The notes: generated from the letters alone by a model not told the origin. Positions 53,665-61,677 are shown, counted from the first letter of the stretch. The stretch is 64,000 nucleotides of DNA from Hydrogenophaga sp040372165 (GCF_040372165.1 NZ_BAABWG010000003.1:124001-188000), one strand, 5' to 3'. Program-made: numbers and translations.

Positions 53665-54405
53665 CGCAATTCACCTGACGTTTTGTTCATTTCCAGCTCT
53701 TTCGAGCACGAGTTGCCTGCTTCCGGCCTGCCCTCTTTGCCTTTTCTTTTGCTTTTGCTTTTGCTTTTGCTTTTGCTTTTGCTTTTGCTCTTGGCAACGA
53801 CCGGATCAAGTCAATCCACCCATCAAAAATTTCATCTCTTGTTCATGGAACGGTTGTCAGTATGAGGCGTCACCGCACATGCGAAAACACATCAAATAAG
53901 AAAAACGGATCTAATGTGAAATACGCCCACGACTGAGGTGACATACCGCACAGTCAGACATGCTCGAGCCTTCATAGCGCGCCGCACCAGACCAGCACTG
54001 CATCGTCTTCGCATGCCACCACAATTGCGGCATCGCACGAACAACTGAAAACACATTCGCGATGGAATCGCTCAGTAATCGGATTGACTGACATTTCCCA
54101 TCCGGACCTGTTCTGCCCGCCACACACGCAGCACATGCCTGATCCGGCTTCGTTTGATCTTGCGCAAATTCCGTGACAGATGACACACGTACAGTGACGA
54201 CCCTGCGTACGGCGGAGACACGCCAGGCAGGTGCACGAATCAGCAAGTCTTTTATCGGCACCTCGACAAAAACGTGAAGAATGGAGGAAGGAAAAAGCTG
54301 TGATTGGCGTGGAAATCCGGTGTTGATTTCGCTTTGACGGCACAGCAGCTATCGGCAAGATCAACAACACACCTGCAGCTTTGCGCTGCTCGGAGGCGCA
54401 CCACC
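53665..54405. other. 741-base divergent regulatory region
   Basis: This gap separates the GTPase operon (-) from the ODP gene (+). It holds the hexamer tract at 53747-53788, an AT-rich patch at about 53815-53930, and two copies of GAAAACACAT (near 53881 and 54046). Two - strand frames (53911-54261, 53972-54370) are Cys-rich but lack ribosome sites and any family features. I see no RNA gene. Confidence 0.55.
53747..53788. repeat. Seven perfect TTTTGC hexamers
   Basis: TTTTGC is repeated seven times without interruption, with a degenerate copy on each side. It starts 83 bases upstream of the ATG of the GTPase operon. Unit length is a multiple of three but the tract is non-coding, so copy number would change promoter or leader spacing rather than a reading frame. 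Confidence 0.95.
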
Positions 54406-55173
54406 ATGGCCATAGAACTGTTCAACCAAGGCGGACACGTTTGCCTGATGTTCTCCCACCTCGGCGACGAGGAGGGCAATGCGGTGCAGGCCAACCAGTT
54501 CCTCGTGATTGACGGCGACCAGGGCGCCATCATCGATCCGGGCGGCAATACCGCCTACAACGAGTTGCTGCTCACCATTGGTCGCTTCTTCGCCCCCCAG
54601 AAGCTCTCCAAGATCCTCGCCTCTCATGCCGACCCGGACATCATCGCTTCGCTGGACCGCTGGATGACCAGCACCCAGGCCCAGCTCTACATCTCGCGGC
54701 TGTGGGAGAGGTTTGCCCCTCACTTCTGCAAGCCGGGCAAGACCAAGGGCCGCATCGTGGGCATTCCCGACGCCGGCATGCGCATCCCGCTGGGCAAAAG
54801 TGAACTGATTGCCTTGCCCGCACATTTCATGCACGCCGAAGGCAACTTCCAGTTCTGGGATCCCGTCAGCCAGATTCTGTTTTCCGGTGATCTGGGCGTA
54901 TCCCTGGGCACCTCAGCGCAGGCCGCCGAACGCATCGAAAGCCTGGGTGAGCATCTGCCACGCATGGAGGCCTTCCACCGCCGCTACATGGTCAGCTCCA
55001 AGATCCTGCGCCTGTGGGCCAACATGGCACGCCAGCTGCCCATCCGCATGATCGTGCCCCAGCATGGCGCGCCCATGCAGGGCAAAGCGGTCGGTGAGTT
55101 CATCGAATGGGTCAGCGATCTCTCCTGCGGGATCGATCACATGACCCAGGCCAACTACGCGGTGCCGGCCTGA
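54406..55173 (+). CDS. ODP-type di-iron metallo-beta-lactamase-fold protein
   Basis: The product is 255 residues with a metallo-beta-lactamase fold. The metal ligands appear as ILASHADPDIIASLDRW (His-x-Asp-x-Asp), LPAHFMHAEGNFQFWDP, LFSGDLGVS and VPQHGAPM. This pattern belongs to the flavodiiron/ODP group, which binds oxygen at a di-iron centre, but no flavodoxin domain is attached. In other bacteria ODP proteins work as oxygen sensors in signalling. CGGAGG precedes the ATG. It diverges from the GTPase operon, so a functional link is plausible but inferred. Confidence 0.87.
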   Translation: MAIELFNQGGHVCLMFSHLGDEEGNAVQANQFLVIDGDQGAIIDPGGNTAYNELLLTIGRFFAPQKLSKILASHADPDIIASLDRWMTSTQAQLYISRLWERFAPHFCKPGKTKGRIVGIPDAGMRIPLGKSELIALPAHFMHAEGNFQFWDPVSQILFSGDLGVSLGTSAQAAERIESLGEHLPRMEAFHRRYMVSSKILRLWANMARQLPIRMIVPQHGAPMQGKAVGEFIEWVSDLSCGIDHMTQANYAVPA

Positions 55174-55652
55174 GGATCTGCCGAGCCGGCGTCAGGCGAG
55201 CCTGATGCCGAGTCTGCTTCGGAGACTGGCGCCTCCTCCAGTGCCCGTTCGGCATAACGATTGAAGCGCCAGGCCTGCGCTTCCAGGGTGATCCGCCGCC
55301 AGGTGCGTCGTTTTTCGCCGGGGCTCATTTCGGTCCACAGCTGCACCTCGTCAAAGGTCCGCCCGCACCCCTTGCAGATGTCATCGCCCTGACTGGTCGA
55401 GCAGATCGCAATACAGGGTGTGTCCGGCAGGCTTTCAAACCAGTCCATCCAGGCCCGCCGAGCGTCGGGAGGCATCGAGTCTTCATCGGCCTCCGTCTCC
55501 CGGTAGAACACCAGCATGGCATACACCTCGGCCAGCGCGCGCAAGGGCGCCGCCAGCTCAACGCCGTCGGGAGATGGTGAGCGCGCACGCCAGAAGTTGA
55601 TCGCCGCCTCGATATCAGCAATGTGAATACCGGCCATAGGGACTGGAATCAT
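55155..55652 (-). CDS. DUF3717-DUF1289 fusion protein
   Basis: The product is 165 residues. The N-terminal part, GIHIADIEAAINFWRARSP, is the DUF3717 signature. The C-terminal part contains a DUF1289 four-Cys knuckle: CIAICSTSQGDDICKGCGRT, followed by EVQLWTEMSPGEKRRTWRRI. DUF1289 probably binds Zn or Fe-S and its role is unknown. The end is an acidic tail. The start could also be the ATG at 55637. The stop lies inside the 3' end of the convergent ODP gene (19-base overlap). Confidence 0.82.
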   Translation of the reverse strand: MIPVPMAGIHIADIEAAINFWRARSPSPDGVELAAPLRALAEVYAMLVFYRETEADEDSMPPDARRAWMDWFESLPDTPCIAICSTSQGDDICKGCGRTFDEVQLWTEMSPGEKRRTWRRITLEAQAWRFNRYAERALEEAPVSEADSASGSPDAGSADPQAGTA

Positions 55653-55786
55653 AGCCACTGATGCCCGGGCATGTCCGCGCCAGTCACTTGCCAGCGCTGG
55701 CACAGAGGTTAAGGGGTGCCCGATACAATCCACTGCAAGCCCCACTTTCGCCGCCTCCGCGGTCAGCTTCGTCCCGCCTGCCATTC

Positions 55787-56533
55787 ATGGACTTCCTCAC
55801 TTCGCCCGAATTCTGGATCGCCCTCGGCCAGATCATCATCATCGACATCCTGCTCGGTGGCGACAACGCCGTGGTGATCGCGCTGGCCTGTCGGCAGCTG
55901 CCACCGGCCCAGCGCACCAAGGGCATCATCTGGGGAACGGCGGGTGCCATTGTCCTGCGCGTCATTCTCATCACCATGGCCATGGTGCTGCTCGACATCC
56001 CGTTCCTCAAGGTCACCGGCGCCTTGCTGCTGCTGTGGATCGGCGTCAAACTGATCGCACCGGGGGACGAAGAACATGGCGATATCGCCGGCAATGACCG
56101 CCTGTTCGCCGCCATCAAGACCATCATCGTGGCCGACCTGGTCATGAGCATCGACAACGTCATTGCCATCGCCGGTGCCGCGCAGCACGCGGGCGAGCAT
56201 TCGTTCCTGCTGGTGGTGCTTGGCTTGCTGATCTCGATCCCCATCATCGTCTGGGGCAGCCAGCTGGTCATCAAGCTCATGGCCCGATTCCCGGTCATCA
56301 TCTTCGCTGGCGGCATGTTGCTCGGCTGGATCGCTGGCGGCATGCTGGTCTCCGACCCCGCCGTGGCCGATACCGGGCGCTGGACCTGGATGCTCAAGTT
56401 GCCGCAAAACGCCTGGGTGCACTATTCGGCAGCGGTCGCCGGCGCCCTGCTGGTGCTGGTTGTGGGCAAGATCACGGCCGCAAGACACCCGGCACCGTCC
56501 GACAACGAGCCTGAAGAACCCGCCGCCACCTGA
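55787..56533 (+). CDS. TerC family membrane protein
   Basis: The product is 248 residues with about seven helices. TerC hallmarks are LLGGDNAVVIALACRQLP and ADLVMSIDNVIAIAGAA, two copies of the G/S-I/G-DN motif inside helices that form the ion path. Related proteins export Mn(II). I looked for the yybP-ykoY Mn riboswitch in the 135-base leader and saw none. The 3' tail is acidic. A 60-base gap with hairpins follows. Confidence 0.92.
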   Translation: MDFLTSPEFWIALGQIIIIDILLGGDNAVVIALACRQLPPAQRTKGIIWGTAGAIVLRVILITMAMVLLDIPFLKVTGALLLLWIGVKLIAPGDEEHGDIAGNDRLFAAIKTIIVADLVMSIDNVIAIAGAAQHAGEHSFLLVVLGLLISIPIIVWGSQLVIKLMARFPVIIFAGGMLLGWIAGGMLVSDPAVADTGRWTWMLKLPQNAWVHYSAAVAGALLVLVVGKITAARHPAPSDNEPEEPAAT

Positions 56534-56538
56534 GCACC

Positions 56539-56582
56539 AGCACCTCGCCCTGGCGAGGCTGCTTCATTTGGCCCGAGGTGCT
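56539..56582 (+). promoter_or_regulatory. Two mutually exclusive hairpins between terC-like and holin-like genes
   Basis: AGCACCTCG (56539-56547) pairs perfectly with CGAGGTGCT (56574-56582). Inside it, CCTCGC (56543-56548) pairs with GCGAGG (56553-56558). The two stems share bases, so only one can form at a time. There is no T tract, so this is not a plain terminator. Confidence 0.45.
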
Positions 56583-56593
56583 ATGCTGAACCC

Positions 56594-56950
56594 ATGAAAC
56601 TGATCCTGACCTGGTTGCTCGCGGCCTGCGCCTTGCTGATGGTCGCCTATCTGTTCCCCGGCGTGTCCGTGCAGAGCTTTGGCTCGGCCATGATCGCTGC
56701 GGCCGTCATCGGCCTGTTCAACATGATCTTGCGGCCGGTCCTGGTCATCCTGACACTGCCGGTCACCGTGGTCACGCTCGGCCTGTTCCTGTTCGTGATC
56801 AATGCGCTGCTGTTCTGGGCCGCCGCCAGCATCCTGGACGGCTTTGCCGTCACCGGCTTCTGGGCGGCCATGCTGGGCTCGCTGATCTACTCGGCCATCA
56901 TGGTCGTGGTCAACGTGGCCCTTAAATCAGCGCTCGGCGGCAGCGACTGA
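56594..56950 (+). CDS. Small phage-holin-family (YvlD-like) membrane protein
   Basis: The product is 118 residues with four helices and little else. The family motif NMILRPVLVILTLPVTVVTLG (shortened, about 42-62) is clear, with the Arg-Pro between helices two and three. Despite the family name these proteins are chromosomal and not phage-linked; their role is unknown. It converges with the M48 protease and overlaps its end by 24 bases. Confidence 0.87.
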   Translation: MKLILTWLLAACALLMVAYLFPGVSVQSFGSAMIAAAVIGLFNMILRPVLVILTLPVTVVTLGLFLFVINALLFWAAASILDGFAVTGFWAAMLGSLIYSAIMVVVNVALKSALGGSD

Positions 56951-58495
56951 CTCCTTGCGCAAACGCTCGGCTTCTCTCAACCGGGCATCCACAATCGCCT
57001 GCTCCATCGGGTCGGCATTGCGCTCGGCCAGGGGCAAGGCCTGCGCCGCCTTGAAGCGAGCCACCGCACCGGCATAGTCCAGATACGCCATTTGCGCTTC
57101 AGCATCTGCCCTGACGCTGCGCAACCGCTGTCCCAGCGCAGCATAGGCTCGCGACAGCTGCTGCCAGATGAGCGCGTCACGCGGGTGCAGGCTGCCGTAG
57201 GCACGCAAGGCGTCCACCGCATCCTGGTGGCGCCCCATGGCCATCAGCGCCTGCGCCCCCAGCAGCACGGAGCTTCGGTCAGTTCGAGCGGCCATCTGGC
57301 GGGCCAGGCCTTCGTAGCCGGGCGAACGCGCAGCCGCGCCGGCACTTCGGGACGCGCCTATCTCCAGCAGCAGCCAGTCCACCACAGGTTCATCCACCCC
57401 CTTGACGCGCGACTTCAGGCGATTGGCCAGCGTCAGGGCATTGTCCAGTTGCCCCAGGCGCATGGCCGACAAGGCACCCGCATATTGCTCGGCCACACTG
57501 GCTTTGTCTGCCAGCCCCTGGGCCTCCCACGCGCGCCACAGGTCCGGCTTGCTCTCGGCCAGCACGCGCGCACGCGCAGCCATCAGCAAATGCTGCGCAT
57601 CCACTGCCCGGGCAGGTGAGCCCCCCATGGCTTCAGCCGCCGCCCGAGTCGGACCCAGCTGCGCCAGCGGAATGCGCGAGCGCATGTCGGCCATCCGCTC
57701 GGACGTCAACGGGTGGCTGCGCAGATAGGGGAAGGCCCCGTCGTCGTTCAGCCGGGACGCTTGCTGCAGCTTGTCGAACATGCTGACGAAGCCCTCGCCC
57801 TCGTAACCTGCTTCCGTCATCACGCCAAAGCCAATGCGATCGGCCTCTCGCTCCATGTCCCGAGAGAAATTCAGCTGTGCCTGCACCGCCAGCGCCTGCG
57901 ACCCCATGATGGCGGCATTGGCCACGTCCACATTGGTCCCGGCAGCGATGGCGCCCAGCACCATGGCACCCATCAGCAGGGGCGCGGTACGGTCCTGCTG
58001 CGTGATCATTCGCGCAATGTGGCGTTGAGACACATGGGTCAGCTCGTGGGCCAGCACGCTGGCCAGTTCCGAGCGACTCTCGGTCACCGCGATCAGGCCC
58101 AGGTTGACGCCCATGTAGCCGCCGGGCAGGGCAAAGGCATTGACACGCCGGTCCCGGGCGATCATCAGCTCCCAGGCCATTCGCCCGGAAATTTCGGCCG
58201 GCACATCCCCCCTCGCCTGCGCGGCCCGCACCAGCGGCATCCAGGTCTGCAAGAGATACTGGCTCAGGACCGGGTCATCCAGATAGTCCGGGTCCTTGTA
58301 GATTTCGCGGGCGATCTCGTCACCCAGGCGGCGTTCGGCCGAGATCGTCAGAGAAGCACCATCGCCCAGCGAGGGCAGGCCAGAGGGACTGGTGGCGCCA
58401 GGTGACTGCTGCGCCCACAAAGGCGCGGGAAGGGCAAAAGCGAGCGCCATGGCCGAGGCAATGGTCAGGCGGGTGGCACGAGATGAGAAGTTCAT
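56927..58495 (-). CDS. Periplasmic M48 metalloprotease with TPR region (BepA-like)
   Basis: The product is 522 residues. A signal peptide ends near LPAPLWAQQ. The M48 domain has the zinc motif His150-Glu151-x-x-His154 (LASVLAHELTHVSQRHIAR) and a later READRIGFGVM with the third ligand. The C-terminal 200 residues are TPR-like helices. The layout matches BepA, which helps assemble or degrade outer-membrane proteins such as LptD. The start at 58495 gives a normal signal peptide; longer frames do not. It diverges from moaC. Confidence 0.92.
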   Translation of the reverse strand: MNFSSRATRLTIASAMALAFALPAPLWAQQSPGATSPSGLPSLGDGASLTISAERRLGDEIAREIYKDPDYLDDPVLSQYLLQTWMPLVRAAQARGDVPAEISGRMAWELMIARDRRVNAFALPGGYMGVNLGLIAVTESRSELASVLAHELTHVSQRHIARMITQQDRTAPLLMGAMVLGAIAAGTNVDVANAAIMGSQALAVQAQLNFSRDMEREADRIGFGVMTEAGYEGEGFVSMFDKLQQASRLNDDGAFPYLRSHPLTSERMADMRSRIPLAQLGPTRAAAEAMGGSPARAVDAQHLLMAARARVLAESKPDLWRAWEAQGLADKASVAEQYAGALSAMRLGQLDNALTLANRLKSRVKGVDEPVVDWLLLEIGASRSAGAAARSPGYEGLARQMAARTDRSSVLLGAQALMAMGRHQDAVDALRAYGSLHPRDALIWQQLSRAYAALGQRLRSVRADAEAQMAYLDYAGAVARFKAAQALPLAERNADPMEQAIVDARLREAERLRKESVAAAER

Positions 58496-58591
58496 GTGCG
58501 TATGATGCCTGCAAACGGCCTCTGGTTCCGCTCCTGCGCTATGCTGTGGCCTCTCTCCAGTGTTACCACCTTCCGCCTGACGCGCCGCACG

Positions 58592-59104
58592 ATGTCCAAC
58601 GCCAAGACCCCGACGACCACTGCCCCCAGCCCCCTGACCCATTTCGACGCTGAAGGCCAGGCCCATATGGTGGACGTGGGCGACAAGGCGCACACGCGAC
58701 GGGTGGCGGTGGCCGAAGGCCGCATCAGCATGGAGCCGGCCACACTGGCCCTGATTCAGAGCGGCACAGCCAAGAAGGGCGACGTGCTCGGCATCGCCCG
58801 CATCGCCGGTATCCAGGGCGCCAAACGCACGAGCGACCTGATTCCCCTGTGTCACCCCATTGCGCTCACGCGCGTGGCGGTGGAATTTGAGGTGGAAGCA
58901 GCCACCCACAGCGTGCGCTGCCAGGCCACGGCCGAATGCACCGGCCAGACCGGCGTGGAAATGGAAGCCCTCAGCGCCGCCACGGTCGCTTTGCTCACCA
59001 TCTACGACATGTGCAAAGCCGCCGACCGCGGCATGACCATCAGCAATGTCCGCCTGCTGGAGAAATCAGGCGGGAAAAGCGGTCACTTTGTGGCGGGTGG
59101 CTGA
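58592..59104 (+). CDS. moaC: Cyclic pyranopterin monophosphate synthase
   Basis: MoaC rearranges the GTP-derived intermediate made by MoaA into cyclic pyranopterin monophosphate in molybdenum cofactor synthesis. The product is 170 residues. Conserved segments are FDAEGQAHMVDVGDKAHTRR, AKRTSDLIPLCHPIALT, QTGVEMEALSAATVALLTIYD and VRLLEKSGGKSGHF, with the active-site Lys and Asp in place. I chose the ATG at 58592; the earlier frame start lies beside the divergent protease. No other moa gene is in the window. Confidence 0.94.
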   Translation: MSNAKTPTTTAPSPLTHFDAEGQAHMVDVGDKAHTRRVAVAEGRISMEPATLALIQSGTAKKGDVLGIARIAGIQGAKRTSDLIPLCHPIALTRVAVEFEVEAATHSVRCQATAECTGQTGVEMEALSAATVALLTIYDMCKAADRGMTISNVRLLEKSGGKSGHFVAGG

Positions 59105-59117
59105 TCAGACGCGCACT

Positions 59118-59900
59118 TCAAAAGCTGTCGATGGGCAGGTAGCCCACAATTTCCAGCGAATCTGCCCTGAGCACTGCTGTCCAGATGGTCTTTGAGGCCG
59201 TCAACGGGAGATAGGTCAATTCTTCGATAGGTTGCTTGCTCTCCTGCAACCACTGGTTCACCAAGCGTGCATCTTCCTCAGATCGGTCGACCAAGACTTG
59301 CAAGGGTTTTGCACGTTGCCGTATGACTTCCCTATTGGCCTCGCTGAGGGGTTGCCAGTATTCGGGGCGCAACGAAAGATCCTTGCCAGCCAGCGCCAAC
59401 TCGAATGACTTCATGCGCTCCTCACCGTTGCGGATGTCTCGCAAACCAATCAAGGGGACGCCAACAAAAGGGAGTTTGCGAAAGGCGGGTTCCGCATTGG
59501 GCAAATCTGCAGGGTCGACATCGGCAGCCGCCACCGCCACCAGCCGGTCCACCTCGTGAACCAGGTAGACCGGGCGAGATTCGTACACCGACCACAAACC
59601 ATATGCCAGCGCGGCCATCTGAACGCTGCCAATAATGAAAAGGTCGCGAATCAGTTCCGAACGTGGCTTGCGCAGGTTGAAGACAACCAACGTCAGCATG
59701 GGACCAAGTACGACATCCACTGACACCATTAGCCAAAACAGGTCTTGCCCACCTGCGATGACACGGTAGGGGTATGGAAACCAGAACAGAAATACCAGGG
59801 CCGCAGCGAGGGTGGCCAACAGGGCGGAAACGGCTAAATGAATGCCGGCAGCGCGCAAGCGCGATGGCCAGTTCCAGCGCGCAATGGGAGCTTCGCTCAT
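59118..59900 (-). CDS. TfpX/TfpZ family type IV pilin accessory protein
   Basis: The product is 260 residues. Two or three N-terminal helices (HLAVSALLATLAAALVFLFW, then LMVSVDVVLGPMLTLVVF) are followed by YGLWSVYESRPVYLVHEVDR and a periplasmic domain. This is the pattern of TfpZ/FimB-like accessory proteins, which modulate assembly of a cognate pilin. It lies directly downstream of two pilin genes on the same strand, 97 bases after the second. It probably serves that pilin. Confidence 0.85.
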   Translation of the reverse strand: MSEAPIARWNWPSRLRAAGIHLAVSALLATLAAALVFLFWFPYPYRVIAGGQDLFWLMVSVDVVLGPMLTLVVFNLRKPRSELIRDLFIIGSVQMAALAYGLWSVYESRPVYLVHEVDRLVAVAAADVDPADLPNAEPAFRKLPFVGVPLIGLRDIRNGEERMKSFELALAGKDLSLRPEYWQPLSEANREVIRQRAKPLQVLVDRSEEDARLVNQWLQESKQPIEELTYLPLTASKTIWTAVLRADSLEIVGYLPIDSF

Positions 59901-59997
59901 GATGGAGTGATGACTGTCAAGAAAGAAAAGGGCGCTCAAGAGTCACCCGGGGGCAACATCCGGCCCCCTATTCTCTACCAGAACGAAATCTGTCTTG

Positions 59998-60540
59998 TCA
60001 GCGGCATTCGCTGGGTGCGTATTTGGCAGGCAGAGTGCCAAGGCCGCCCACCTGAGGAAGGCCACGGCCACCTGACACTCCGTTTGTCGTCGAGGCGCAC
60101 CCCCAATCGATGGAACCTGTTTGGTTGCCTGCCAATGCAGCCTGGAGTTGGGAAGGCCCTCCCGCCACATGAATGTACGGCGTGTATACCAGAGTCGATG
60201 CCGGTGGAATGGAGCCGATGTTGACCTGGTTGAACTGCACGGTCACTTCACCTGTGACCCCATCGATCTGCACTTGGCTCACATACTTGGACACGGCACC
60301 CAAGCCACCCACCTGCGCATTGAAGGTTGCGGAAGAAGCCACCAGATCGGCCTGCGTCGTGGCCTCTGTGGCCACCAGCAGACGGGCACCTTGAGCCACG
60401 GCAATGCCTTCTGTCACCCGCGAACGAACCGTATAGTCCTGATACGCTGGCAGCGCCACCGCTGCCAGGATACCGATGATGGCTACCACGATCATCAGCT
60501 CGATCAGCGTGAAACCCTGAGAACGGTGTTTGGAAAACAT
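59998..60540 (-). CDS. Type IV pilin, second paralogue
   Basis: The product is 180 residues. The prepilin peptidase site is SQG^FTLIELMIVVAIIGIL, with Glu5 of the mature protein present, followed by the long alpha1 helix. Two Cys, in IDWGCAS and at the end (PSECR), would form the D-loop disulfide. It is clearly a paralogue of the pilin at 60929-61465: the first 55 residues and the C-terminal LPAKYAPSECR are nearly the same. The start at 60540 gives a 13-residue leader. A sigma-54-type promoter lies about 70 bases upstream. Confidence 0.92.
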   Translation of the reverse strand: MFSKHRSQGFTLIELMIVVAIIGILAAVALPAYQDYTVRSRVTEGIAVAQGARLLVATEATTQADLVASSATFNAQVGGLGAVSKYVSQVQIDGVTGEVTVQFNQVNIGSIPPASTLVYTPYIHVAGGPSQLQAALAGNQTGSIDWGCASTTNGVSGGRGLPQVGGLGTLPAKYAPSECR

Positions 60541-60608
60541 GACGGAACCCACCTCTCTTTGTCGCAGAATCGCCTAAGCCAGCGAAAAAATACCTATGGA
60601 AACAAAGA

Positions 60609-60623
60609 GCAGAAGCCATGCCA
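60609..60623 (-). promoter_or_regulatory. Sigma-54-type promoter of the second pilin
   Basis: On the - strand the sequence reads TGGCATGGCTTCTGC. GG and GC are separated by exactly ten bases, and TGGCA matches the -24 element. The predicted transcript would begin about 57 bases before the ATG. Confidence 0.65.
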
Positions 60624-60675
60624 GTCGAGCCACCTGCATTAGTGTGAGGTAGGTCACGATCTAACGAAGATCTGT

Positions 60676-60711
60676 TGACAATTTGTGTCAGGTCCGTGTC
60701 GCATGCGACAC
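60676..60711. promoter_or_regulatory. Inverted repeats upstream of the second pilin promoter
   Basis: TGACA-ATTTG-TGTCA (60676-60690) and the perfect 16-bp palindrome GTGTCGCATGCGACAC (60696-60711) lie about 50-100 bases upstream of the sigma-54-type element. That is where an enhancer-binding protein such as PilR would act. Both contain TGTC, the core of known PilR sites. Confidence 0.6.
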
Positions 60712-60829
60712 ATCTCGTCAGAACATTGACAGAGAGCGTACGACTGAGAGGTTGCCACAACAATGCCGCTCGGCTCCCACACTGGCACCCACCAGCGCTC
60801 CCAGTGGCAACACGGAATCAAGAACGAAC

Positions 60830-60859
60830 AAAGCGACGTGTCTCACGACACGTCGCTTT
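60830..60859 (-). terminator. Terminator of the first pilin gene
   Basis: AAAGCGACGTGTC and GACACGTCGCTTT form a perfect 13-bp stem with a TCAC loop. It lies 70 bases beyond the stop of the pilin at 60929-61465. The T tract after the stem is short on the - strand, so termination may be partial and allow some read-through into the second pilin. Confidence 0.8.
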
Positions 60860-60928
60860 TGTTACCGATTCGGAAAGGCGGCCGGTCAAGCTGCTCTATG
60901 GCAGCCCACCAAGGCACCTCTCAAGAGA

Positions 60929-61465
60929 TCAGCGGCACTCGCTGGGAGCGTACTTGGCAGGCAAGGTTCCAGCGGTCAGGGTCGGCAGAGCACGGCCAGC
61001 CGATACAGCGTTGGTCACCGAAGAGCAGCCCCAGTCCATCGTACCCGTATCGATGCCAGCGTAGGAAGTTTGCAACTGCACAGGGCCACCAGCCAGTTGG
61101 ATGTATGGGGTGTACACCAGGGTGGAGGCGGCAGGGATGGAACCGATGTTGGCTTCGTTGAAGGTCACCGTCACTTCACCGGTGTTGGGGTCAATCTGGG
61201 TTTGGGTAACGTACTTGGAGACAGCGCCGGCGCCACCGACCTGAGCGTTAAACGTATTCGCCAGAGCGGTCAGTTCGGCAGCGGTGTTGGCATCCACTTC
61301 GACTTGCTTCTTGGCGCCGCTAGCCAGCGCGATACCTTCCGTCACACGCGAGCGGACGGTGTAGTCCTGGTAAGCAGGCAGTGCGACAGCAGCCAGGATA
61401 CCGATGATGGCCACCACGATCATCAGTTCGATCAGGGTGAAACCTTTTTGAATGGAACGCTTCAT
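60929..61465 (-). CDS. pilA: Type IV major pilin candidate
   Basis: The product is 178 residues. A six-residue basic leader precedes the cleavage site QKG^FTLIELMIVVAIIGIL, with Glu5 present. The mature globular domain has the Cys pair in MDWGCSS and PSECR. AAGGAG stands well placed before the ATG at 61465. The short classical leader, strong ribosome site, canonical sigma-54-type promoter and own terminator suggest this is the main pilin. The paralogue downstream is likely minor or a recombination partner. Confidence 0.94.
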   Translation of the reverse strand: MKRSIQKGFTLIELMIVVAIIGILAAVALPAYQDYTVRSRVTEGIALASGAKKQVEVDANTAAELTALANTFNAQVGGAGAVSKYVTQTQIDPNTGEVTVTFNEANIGSIPAASTLVYTPYIQLAGGPVQLQTSYAGIDTGTMDWGCSSVTNAVSAGRALPTLTAGTLPAKYAPSECR

Positions 61466-61524
61466 GTTGTGAACTCCTTGATTGGAATGAAAGAGGAGAA
61501 AAAGACTCTGACGTCTTGGGTAAC

Positions 61525-61539
61525 GCACTTCGCGTGCCA
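61525..61539 (-). promoter_or_regulatory. Sigma-54-type promoter of pilA
   Basis: On the - strand the sequence reads TGGCACGCGAAGTGC, with GG and GC ten bases apart and a full TGGCACG at -24. The transcript would start about 48 bases before the pilA ATG. PilS/PilR-controlled sigma-54 transcription of pilA is well established in other proteobacteria. Confidence 0.82.
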
Positions 61540-61599
61540 ACTCCTCAGTCAGAAATTCTGGCCTGTTTTTTGCGGCTTATTTCACAGATTAGGACTATC

Positions 61600-61677
61600 G
61601 GGTGACATTTTGTGACCCGGATTGTCGAATGTGGCTGACAAATTTGGTCACCGCCGATCTGTGCGACAAAAATTGTC
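61600..61677. promoter_or_regulatory. Inverted repeats upstream of the pilA promoter
   Basis: Three elements are seen: GGGTGACA/TGTGACCC (61600-61618, one mismatch), TGACAAATTTGGTCA (61636-61650) and GACAA-AAA-TTGTC (61665-61677). The middle one is nearly the same as TGACAATTTGTGTCA upstream of the second pilin. The last overlaps the stop of the phosphodiesterase gene. Confidence 0.6.

Larger units (their letters stand above)
60541..60928. other. 388-base pilin-pilin intergenic region
   Basis: No gene is seen. Reading with the - strand, it holds the terminator of the first pilin (60830-60859), an inverted-repeat operator zone (60676-60711), a sigma-54-type promoter (60609-60623) and the leader of the second pilin. 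Each is listed separately. Confidence 0.8.

Noticed and set aside
53700..53800. Poly-Leu or Phe-Cys repeat peptide across the TTTTGC tract
   Set aside because: Open frames arise because the hexamer has no stop codon in these phases; no gene features flank it.
53911..54370. Cys-rich - strand frames with one CxxCH
   Set aside because: Two overlapping frames, no ribosome site, no signal peptide and no conserved order of Cys. A single CAVCH is likely chance.
55653..55786. yybP-ykoY manganese riboswitch upstream of the TerC-like gene
   Set aside because: TerC genes often carry it, but I could not find the conserved loop sequences in the 135-base leader.
59949..59968. GGGGGC/GCCCCC hairpin between the second pilin and TfpZ genes
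   Set aside because: The stem is only six pairs and no T run follows on the - strand, so I do not call a terminator.
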